Shown one piece after another: positions 47,046-53,351 of a DNA stretch of 53,351 bases (its first letter is position 1; each line of letters opens with the position of its first letter). The translations under genes were made by a program, and so were the position numbers. A model generated the notes under the pieces. That model was not told where the DNA came from. It saw only the letters and a list, made by a program, of their open reading frames with translations, and ran no database searches. Source of the stretch: Plantago elongata (Eukaryota > Streptophyta > Magnoliopsida > Lamiales > Plantaginaceae); assembly GCA_036897095.1 (NCBI GenBank), contig JAYMSP010000409.1, forward strand, positions 1-53,351, written 5' to 3'.

Positions 47046-47574
47046 TCATATTTGCTCGGGAAGATTATTGAGAGTCCACTTGAGGAGGATATATATGTAT
47101 GCTGAGCGAATAGTCCCCAGCCTCTGTTGTGCTTCTTCAATCTCCTTTGCTGATTTTGCTGCAGAGTGGCTGCACCAAATATCTTCCATTGTCTCCAAAC
47201 AATTGATGTCTCTCAGACTGGAAGGGATCTCCACAAGCAGCTTGCACCTCTCCAAAACCAATTTCTCAAGGCGCGGGAAATTTTCTTCAGAAGCATTCCA
47301 CATCTTTATATTCAGGTTCTCTAACTTCAAAACTTTGATTCCAGGGAACTCATCATCTCCTGTGTCCCAAAATTCATCGTGAACAGCAAATGATCGTAAT
47401 TTGAGAATCTCTAATTAAGTTCGGTAATTTCTGAAAGATAGAAACCTTACTCCATTGGAGAAGGAACTCGGAGATGCTAAGCTTTCTTAAACTCAAATGG
47501 AACTCGGAGAGCCTGTCTTGATGGTCCCCCGGATTGGTACAACGATTAGTTGTGCAGAGACATTGGATGTACAT
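47046..47574 (-). pseudogene. 3' end of an R1-like NLR gene, truncated and frameshifted
   Basis: The minus strand encodes leucine-rich-repeat sequence: FHLSLRKLSISEFLLQWSKV, then FPGIKVLKLENLNIKMWN, FPRLEKLVLERCKLLVEIPS and AKSAKEIEEAQQRLG. This is typical of the C-terminus of asterid R1A/R1B-type late-blight-resistance homologues. A 4-nt insertion just after LPNL (about 47413) shifts the frame between the two blocks. No coiled-coil or NB-ARC domain is found further upstream. The remnant is therefore a broken LRR tail, not a working receptor. Confidence 0.8.
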
Positions 47575-47981
47575 AACACAAAATAAAAGACGGATTTATC
47601 TTAGATTTGCTTGAGCCACACAGATCAAGAAATTATAGAGCATCAGCTACTGGATCCTGAGAAAGTTCCACTCCTACCATAGTTTACAGAAATTTATCAG
47701 AATCTAAATTCTTTTCTCAGGCATGGTAATAATTGTGCAACTTTCTCAGATCAGATTTATAAGATCTGTCAAAGAAACACACTAAAATCCAAACAGACTA
47801 GATAAGATAGAATTTGAGCTACAGTTCTCACAAGATCCATGTGCACTTCATTGTCATTCAAATCAAATGTACGTACTATACTGGAATCATATTAAGAGAC
47901 ATATTACTATAGCTAGAGCTAGCAAAACCAATTGGTCGCAATAAACTGTAAGCAAAAACAATAAACTAATCACCGATCATG
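47575..47981. other. spacer between NLR relic and F-box gene
   Basis: Non-coding; it must contain the 3' UTR of the F-box gene. Nothing else seen. Confidence 0.5.
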
Positions 47982-49088
47982 CTAATGAAGTTGACCGATC
48001 TGGAAGGAGGAATCCAAACACAAGGAGGTTTGTATATCAAGTTTCAAACCATTCTCATGATTCGAAGAAAGCCAATCATGGCTTGCAGGCAACACGCGAA
48101 TGTCTAAAGGGCTAATCCCCTTTATGTCAATTGTCTTCAAGCACTTGTTACTCCTCAAGTCAAACAATAATAACATCAATTTCTCTGCACACCTAAACAC
48201 AACTTGCTCTTTGCTCTTCACATAAGCTATAGGATACAGACCCATAGCCGTTCGCAGCCACCGCTCCAGAATAACATTCTTGCCAATCAACTTATTCCAG
48301 TACTTTTTGCCATTTCCTTGTTCACAATCCTGCAAAATCCATAGACTGTAGTCCCATTCAAGGCCGTATACAGTGCAACTAAGGAATAAGCATCCTTCAA
48401 ATGCATACAAATGTCGATTACCACGACAACCTGGCGGTGACGAAAGAGTAGAAAAGGTCTCACTGCTAAGATCAAGTGATATTACGACGTCCTGATCACT
48501 TACTGCCGCAACATCAAGCCAATGCAACGCACCATTAGCAAAAACAGGAACTCCGGTTCGATAATAAACACTAGGTATGTCCTGAATCTTATGCCAAACT
48601 CGGGATTCTAAAGAGTAGATAAAAGCGTCATTGTATGTGTTGCCAACTCCAACCACCTTGAAGTCATTAGTTTTAACATCATAACCCAACCCATAACATA
48701 GTCTGGGATCAAGCTCTAAGTTTATCCATTCCTCTGAAAAAGGTCTCCAGATTGCCCCAAAACCTGTACGGCGATTAGAGAGCAGGAGAAAGCAGCAATG
48801 AAACTGTGAACAGCCGTAAATTTGATAGTTGCAGAAATCGGCGTTGATGTTCTTAACACGGATTGTATAGCTGCTGCTTGTGGTGGTTGTTTTAGAAATG
48901 GAGCAGAGAGGAATGGCGCAAGGTGGTTGGTCATCGGAAATAAATAGTAGCATATCGAGTTTAGGGAAAGAGGGATCATTGTTCATAATGGACTGCCATT
49001 CCTTGCACACCACCTTCAATCGGATCTGAGATTCTTCCGGTAAACGGCGGAGTATGTTGTCAACTATCTCAATTGGAATATACACCAT
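47982..49088 (-). CDS. F-box protein with F-box-associated (FBA) domain, 368 aa, intronless
   Basis: An F-box occupies residues 1-45 (IPIEIVDNILRRLPEES, VVCKEWQSIM). An F-box-associated region follows from about residue 90 to 340, with the family signatures YGLGYDVKTNDFKVV near 140 and NGALHWL near 190. Plant proteins of this layout are substrate-recognition subunits of SCF ubiquitin ligases, binding SKP1/ASK through the F-box and substrates through the FBA region; the substrate here is unknown. A length of 368 residues and the absence of introns are usual. The start is the only ATG that leaves the F-box complete. The leader is unusual because a SINE lies antisense just 12 bp upstream of the ATG and a G-rich block lies about 190 bp upstream. 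Confidence 0.93.
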   Translation of the reverse strand: MVYIPIEIVDNILRRLPEESQIRLKVVCKEWQSIMNNDPSFPKLDMLLFISDDQPPCAIPLCSISKTTTTSSSYTIRVKNINADFCNYQIYGCSQFHCCFLLLSNRRTGFGAIWRPFSEEWINLELDPRLCYGLGYDVKTNDFKVVGVGNTYNDAFIYSLESRVWHKIQDIPSVYYRTGVPVFANGALHWLDVAAVSDQDVVISLDLSSETFSTLSSPPGCRGNRHLYAFEGCLFLSCTVYGLEWDYSLWILQDCEQGNGKKYWNKLIGKNVILERWLRTAMGLYPIAYVKSKEQVVFRCAEKLMLLLFDLRSNKCLKTIDIKGISPLDIRVLPASHDWLSSNHENGLKLDIQTSLCLDSSFQIGQLH

Positions 49089-49100
49089 CTTATTATTATT

Positions 49101-49186
49101 GACAACGAAGTATATGTCAGTTGGTAATACGCTATCAATGGTTCGGGACTTCAGGGTTCGAGTAACCTTTGCCGTTTAAAAAAAAA
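49101..49186 (+). mobile_element. short tRNA-derived SINE, copy 6, in the F-box gene leader
   Basis: It starts GACAACGAAGTATATGTCAG then TTGGTAATACGC (box A-like), GGGTTCGAGTAACC (box B-like), and ends TTTGCCGTTT plus an A-run. It is antisense to the F-box gene, so the mRNA leader would carry its complement. No convincing target-site duplication was found. Confidence 0.8.
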
Positions 49187-49280
49187 TCTTCTTCATCTCA
49201 GTTTTACAATTGGGATCGATGATAAAACACAATCGGATAACTAGCTAGGGTTTGGATAGAACTACTGTACTCACTCATCA

Positions 49281-49314
49281 GCCCAGCCCCGCCCAGCCCC
49301 GCCCAGCCCAACCC
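49281..49314 (-). promoter_or_regulatory. G-quadruplex-capable block upstream of the F-box gene
   Basis: Three near-perfect copies of GCCCAGCCCC-type units on the plus strand give the minus strand seven runs of three or four G separated by one to three bases (GGGTTGGGCTGGGCGGGG and on). It lies about 190-225 bp upstream of the F-box start, in a promoter position, within otherwise AT-rich DNA. Confidence 0.6.
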
Positions 49315-49750
49315 AATAATTCAACTACTCAAACACTCACTCCAGCTTCTCTAGTCTTTCTTCTACACAATAAAACAGGGAGAATGGCATACCGCCGCAT
49401 AACTAGTCCAATTTATAAACTGGGCTCGCGCAAACAAGCACAACTTGTATCTTGTAACTTGCCTGTTCATTTCATCTTCTCATTGTAATTACATGAAAGT
49501 TACATCGACTGAAGCTTAATTCAACCTCTTCAATGGTGTTTCTATGAAAGTTAGAGCACATTACGTAATCGAACCTTATCGTTTTTGGGCAACCATTGTG
49601 CTCCTCATGCCTATACTTTACTCATGTTTCATACCTGCCTTGTGATTTTGATTAAACCATGTCTAACAAAAATTTAAAGGACTTGTTCAGAAGATACAAA
49701 CAACATACATACTGCATACAGATGATAATTCCTTGAAAATCTACAAGCAT
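49315..49750. other. spacer, 3' flank of the membrane-protein gene
   Basis: Non-coding; nothing recognised beyond likely UTR sequence. Confidence 0.5.
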
Positions 49751-50626
49751 TCAAGGAAGATCATTCCCAAGTTGCGCGGTTGGCAATCTACTATACTTTA
49801 CATTTAATCCGACTGATTCAATCTCCTCGCCACGCTGCTTCTTACAATCGAAGTAAAAAACTGTGGTTGCCACCAGCACTAAAATCTGAAACAAAGACAG
49901 AACGTTCACCATGACCAACACAAAAATTGTGATGTTTACTTCTGCTATATCATCGATTGCCATCCAGTAACCTGCAAAACCAAGAAGAGCGACTAGATTC
50001 AAGAACAAGATCATCAAGAATCCGTGAAGCTTCTGCCCTTCAACAAGCACATTCGCCCTGTCGAGTGCATCCTCTGCATAGCAATCTTGTTCGACAACTG
50101 AAACCACAGCAGCCACAGCCCAAACTATTGACAAATAAATCTGGTAGACCGATCCAGGGACTCCTATTAGTACTGCGATGGAAATTGTGGTGATGTTTGG
50201 ATTCAATACTACTATTGGCACTAATATCACCATTACTATGGCAAACGGAATGGTTTGGCGAGAGGTGTAAGAGATGGTTTTCCGTTGCATCTTAAAAGTT
50301 GACTTGAATATAGGAAATAGTTCGGTTAAGGATATGGTTTTTCCAGTGTAAGAAGTGGCTGAGACTAGGATAGTTGAGACTCTAATGAACATGAACAATA
50401 GGTAGAAGATGACAAAGAAAACAACTTCGGCAAGTAAGATAGCCCATAAGTTTATCAATGAATCATTTGTCAAGAACAAGATGGAATAGCTGATTAGTAA
50501 GATGAAAATTGAGGGTGTTATCACGGATATCGCAATGATTTGGAATATGGGTTTCGGATTTTTGTATATGAGTTTGATTGACTCGGCTAGTATTGCCAAG
50601 AATTTGAAGGCTTGGGAGAGTTCCAT
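49751..50626 (-). CDS. plant-specific six-helix transmembrane protein, 291 aa
   Basis: A single open frame with about six hydrophobic segments near residues 29-52, 60-82, 126-142, 148-180, 203-222 and 233-258, a short cytosol-like N-terminus (MELSQAFKFLAILAESIKLI) and a polar C-terminus. It belongs to a plant-specific multi-membrane family usually annotated only as transmembrane protein. The block EQDCYAEDALDRANVLVEG between helices resembles a conserved loop of that family. Function and compartment are unknown. The ATG at 50626 starts the conserved N-terminus, also seen in the broken paralogue at 53260 (MKLSKDFKFLTILSESIKLI). The frame is intact. Confidence 0.85.
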   Translation of the reverse strand: MELSQAFKFLAILAESIKLIYKNPKPIFQIIAISVITPSIFILLISYSILFLTNDSLINLWAILLAEVVFFVIFYLLFMFIRVSTILVSATSYTGKTISLTELFPIFKSTFKMQRKTISYTSRQTIPFAIVMVILVPIVVLNPNITTISIAVLIGVPGSVYQIYLSIVWAVAAVVSVVEQDCYAEDALDRANVLVEGQKLHGFLMILFLNLVALLGFAGYWMAIDDIAEVNITIFVLVMVNVLSLFQILVLVATTVFYFDCKKQRGEEIESVGLNVKYSRLPTAQLGNDLP

Positions 50627-50810
50627 GATGGAAAACTGGGATTCTGGAGAATCTGTTTTGTTTTGTGCTGTGTTGTATTTTCAGTAAATAAGGCTGAGCA
50701 GCAGTTGAATGATCATTGATGAAATGATTGAAGAGATGAAGAATATGTTATTAGGATGGTCAAAAGCGTGTGGGACTTTGCAAACAAGACTATGCTCATG
50801 GAAAAGTCTT

Positions 50811-50919
50811 CACTTGTTGCTATCAGATTCTATTGTATTAGTCCAACTAATTGATCATTTCTTATCCATTTTCACTTGTTCCTATCAGATACTATTGCAT
50901 TAGTCCATCTAATTGATCA
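50811..50919 (+). repeat. 47 bp direct repeat, period 62 bp
   Basis: Copies at 50811-50857 and 50873-50919 share CACTTGTT, CTATCAGAT, ACTATTG/TCTATTG, ATTAGTCCA and CTAATTGATCA with few differences. It lies between the intact membrane-protein gene and the relic of its paralogue. Confidence 0.85.
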
Positions 50920-50926
50920 AGTCTCA

Positions 50927-51045
50927 GTTTCTTGAAAACCTTGTTCGATAACTCTTACCACAATGGCCAAAACCCAAACGACTGACAAGTAAGTCAGGTA
51001 GATCAATCCAAGGACTTCGATCAGGACAAGGAATACTATTACCCA
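50927..51045 (-). pseudogene. second half-fragment of a membrane-protein paralogue
   Basis: The minus strand reads VIVFLVLIEVLGLIYLTYLS then VVWVLAIVVRVIEQ. It aligns without gaps to residues around 148-180 of the intact gene (IAVLIGVPGSVYQIYLSIVW then VVSVVEQ). It begins where the fragment at 52794-53260 stops aligning, and ends soon after at a stop (about 50922). The 3' remainder of the gene is missing. Confidence 0.75.
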
Positions 51046-51143
51046 AAGACAGTATATTATTTTAAGCATTAGTGATTCGTCTAGAAATTACACGAATTAA
51101 TCATCTGTTATTACAAGTATAGATATATACGTACATAGCTGTA

Positions 51144-52676
51144 CTAATGCTGTTTAGGAATGACATAGTACGTCTGTATGAAACTGAAGATGAGAAGAAG
51201 AGTTGCGGAGAGCAAGGCAGTGATAGTCCATGGATTATTGAGTTTGCCATAAATAAGGTCAGCCATCCATGTCTTAGCTTTGTTATCACAGTGGTCTCCA
51301 AGTTTATGCATCACATCCTGATAGATGTTTACATTTCGCAGACCAAAGGTGTCAATGCTTTTAAATAACTGTATCACTTGTTCGTGGTTGGCATATCTAT
51401 TGAGCCTCAACATTCCCTTCTCCTGTAATTCAATAACATCAGCAGGAGTTTGGATTAGAGATTTCATAAAACATATGTATGACAATACCGTGAGATCAGG
51501 TGAGACGAGCACATTATCATGAGGTGCTATCTCGTATGCTATCATGTTTGACAGGAAGACAAAGGTCAAATCAGACACGTAACACACGGGGAGTTGAAGG
51601 AGGCCACTAAAGGCATGTGAAGTGAATGTGATATCATTGAGATGGTGTGAAGTACTTGGGCGAAAGTATATGCCTTTGGCTTTTAGATACATGACTGATG
51701 GACATCTAATGTGGCAGCTACTCCTTAATGTGTAACAAGGATTCCCCTTAGATGCAGAATTCGTGTTTCTTTTCCGGACATCATATAAGGATATAAATAT
51801 ACTTGATAATGAAAGTCTTGTTTCATCCCGAACTTGCATCATGCTGTCTGGAACATACTTCTTTTTGTCCAAACCATGCTTCTGGGTGACTGAATATTTC
51901 TCTGTTACCACGCTCCCTATTAGCACTCTGCGACATGCTTCCAGTATATGAAGGGGAGGAAGTTGATCTTCTAATGGAATTTCAACATGCTCCTGTTCTA
52001 CAGATAGCATCACAATCAAGAAGCTTGCTAGTAAACTTTTTCCTCCCTCTGTGCCCAACACATGTTTTTCTTGTGAGGAAATGCCCACCATAACATGAGG
52101 GAGTAAAAGCTTAAGGATGAAAAATGGTATCTGATTTTCGAGCAACATAATGTCACGGGCAGCGAAAGAGAGGGCTGCAGCCACACCCAGACAATTATAC
52201 GAGTCTTTGGCAATGTCATCTGATTGACTCATCAACATGAAATTTATGATGAAACAAGCATCCAAAAGCATCATTTGGGAAAGATCATTATCCTCATATC
52301 TGTTGAGAACAGAATCCTCCGCGTAACAATCTCTGATCTCATTAACATTTTCAACAACTAACTCATACAAATGGGCCTTGCGCTCATCACTTTCGCCTGC
52401 AAACCGATGAAGACAAAGGTACTTGAATTCTTCGGCCCGACGAAAATCCTCTTTACCATGATGATAGGGTCCCAACGAGACCGATATTGGATTATAAAGT
52501 GACGTCTCATTGTTGTACTGAACTTTGTTCATCTGCAGTTGTGGAGACACTTTGTGCATTCGAGCACGACCTGTTAACCATTTTCGACGCATAGTATCAT
52601 CATCCATATATATTGAAGATGGTGTTGATGTATTTGATAGTGAAGATGTGGATCGAATCTCCATTACTGACAACAT
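51144..52676 (-). CDS. DUF247 (UPF0481) protein, 510 aa, intronless
   Basis: Family landmarks occur in the usual order: KVSPQLQMNKVQYN near residue 42, YNPISVSLGPYHHGKEDF near 61, MLLDACFIINFM near 135, DIMLLENQIPFFILKLLLPH near 175, and a C-terminal membrane anchor NPWTITALLSATLLLIFSF near 478. DUF247 proteins are plant-specific, predicted membrane-anchored and functionally obscure; grass S-locus members are implicated in self-incompatibility. The length is somewhat above the common 420-460 because of an N-terminal Ser/Thr extension. Translation could also begin at the second Met (52664). It lies between two halves of a broken membrane-protein gene, with only about 128 bp between its ATG and the upstream fragment. 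Confidence 0.92.
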   Translation of the reverse strand: MLSVMEIRSTSSLSNTSTPSSIYMDDDTMRRKWLTGRARMHKVSPQLQMNKVQYNNETSLYNPISVSLGPYHHGKEDFRRAEEFKYLCLHRFAGESDERKAHLYELVVENVNEIRDCYAEDSVLNRYEDNDLSQMMLLDACFIINFMLMSQSDDIAKDSYNCLGVAAALSFAARDIMLLENQIPFFILKLLLPHVMVGISSQEKHVLGTEGGKSLLASFLIVMLSVEQEHVEIPLEDQLPPLHILEACRRVLIGSVVTEKYSVTQKHGLDKKKYVPDSMMQVRDETRLSLSSIFISLYDVRKRNTNSASKGNPCYTLRSSCHIRCPSVMYLKAKGIYFRPSTSHHLNDITFTSHAFSGLLQLPVCYVSDLTFVFLSNMIAYEIAPHDNVLVSPDLTVLSYICFMKSLIQTPADVIELQEKGMLRLNRYANHEQVIQLFKSIDTFGLRNVNIYQDVMHKLGDHCDNKAKTWMADLIYGKLNNPWTITALLSATLLLIFSFIQTYYVIPKQH

Positions 52677-52793
52677 AATGATCGATTAGCTGAAGGGGCC
52701 GAGAATTAATCAGTTGCAGGCTTGGAGCTGATTTGTCGATTAGTTGAATACTGATCATTTGATTTATAGTCAGTCCAGTCAATATTCCTTATG

Positions 52794-53260
52794 CTAAGGT
52801 AATTGCCATGTAGCCGTGAAGTTTCGGTTGAATACTTCAACTGTGATGAATACAACTGCACTAGTTATGTAGATTGGAACAGTAAGGCGAGAGATGTAGG
52901 CGCTGGCTTTCCACTGCATCTTGAATGTTGACTTGTATATGGGATATACTTCAGTTAAGGATATATAGTATTTCCGGTGTAGGAAGTGGCTGAGACGAGG
53001 ATCGTTGAGACACTAATAAAGACGGAAAGTGGGAAGTAGGTCGACCAAAACATGAATTGGGCAAGGCAGATTGCCAACAAGTTCAGCCCTGTATAGTAAT
53101 CTGTCAAGAACTGGATGGAATAGCTGAGTAGTAAGATCATAGCTGAGGGTGCTATTAGGGATATGGCAACAATCTGTGATATGAGTTTTGGATTTCTGTA
53201 TATGAGTTTGATTGATTCAGATAGTATTGTCAAGAATTTGAAGTCTTTGGAGAGTTTCAT
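52794..53260 (-). pseudogene. first half of a frameshifted membrane-protein paralogue
   Basis: From the ATG at 53260 it reads MKLSKDFKFLTILSESIKLI and continues to SATSYTGNTI, parallel to residues 1-98 of the intact gene. An extra TA near 52963 then shifts the frame. In the shifted frame the match resumes (SLTEVYPIYKSTFKMQ, then RLTVPIYITSAVV) up to FNRNFTATW at about 52805, equivalent to residue ~146 of the intact gene. The continuation is found at 51045, on the far side of the DUF247 gene. Confidence 0.85.
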
Positions 53261-53351
53261 GATGGGAAATATGTTCTATTTGGGTTCTGTTCTTGTAAGT
53301 TGTAAGGTTAAGACTAATATTACTTGAGATAATTTTGTTTGTAAAGGCTGA
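53261..53351 (-). other. 5' flank of the broken membrane-protein paralogue
   Basis: Upstream sequence of the pseudogene up to the window edge; too short to interpret. Confidence 0.4.

Noticed and set aside
51144..52676. S-locus-like arrangement because of DUF247
   Set aside because: Only one DUF247 gene is present and no small secreted stigma-type gene is seen nearby; the family is large and mostly unrelated to self-incompatibility.

Overview
This is a window of plant nuclear DNA, almost certainly from a eudicot. The genes are split by GT-AG introns and separated by AT-rich, transposon-littered spacers. The families seen (class II trehalose-phosphate synthases, a chloroplast one-helix LHC-like protein, F-box, DUF247 and NLR genes, a Cassandra LTR, Stowaway MITEs) are plant families. 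The NLR relic resembles the R1-type late-blight-resistance homologues of asterids, so an asterid is my best guess at low confidence.

Layout. (1) 0.7-13.7 kb: two tandem class II trehalose-6-phosphate synthase genes on the minus strand (TPS-A 729-3459, TPS-B 10977-13734). They share exon phases, promoter sequence and a further upstream block, so they arose by segmental duplication. Between them lie a 941 bp long-inverted-repeat element, a Stowaway MITE and a tRNA-derived SINE. (2) 14.1-15.9 kb: a degenerate tandem array just upstream of TPS-B, with a unit of about 103 bp that looks like a dimer of a ~50 bp monomer. The TPS-A copy lacks it. (3) 16-37.7 kb: a gene desert with a Cassandra solo LTR carrying a 5S-like domain, several MITEs, SINE copies, a foldback hairpin and a decayed Copia relic. 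(4) 37.8-41.9 kb: a five-exon gene on the minus strand for a 147-residue putative chloroplast one-helix LHC-like protein, reassembled from exons too short to stand out as ORFs. (5) 42.4-45.6 kb: hAT-type elements, a BED/hAT transposase-like fragment and a small LTR. (6) 46.6-53.3 kb: an NLR 3' pseudogene, an F-box gene, an intact six-helix membrane-protein gene, and a broken paralogue of it whose two halves flank an intact DUF247 gene.

The genes do not form one pathway. The TPS pair belongs to trehalose-6-phosphate/sugar signalling, the one-helix protein to the thylakoid, the F-box protein to ubiquitin ligases, and the DUF247 and membrane proteins to poorly characterised plant-specific membrane families. 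The points I find most worth checking are the DUF247 gene lying inside a split membrane-protein gene, the dimeric array gained on one side of the TPS duplication, the very short SINE family with visible target-site duplications (one copy 12 bp upstream of the F-box start codon), and the one-helix protein whose LHC motif lacks the usual arginine.
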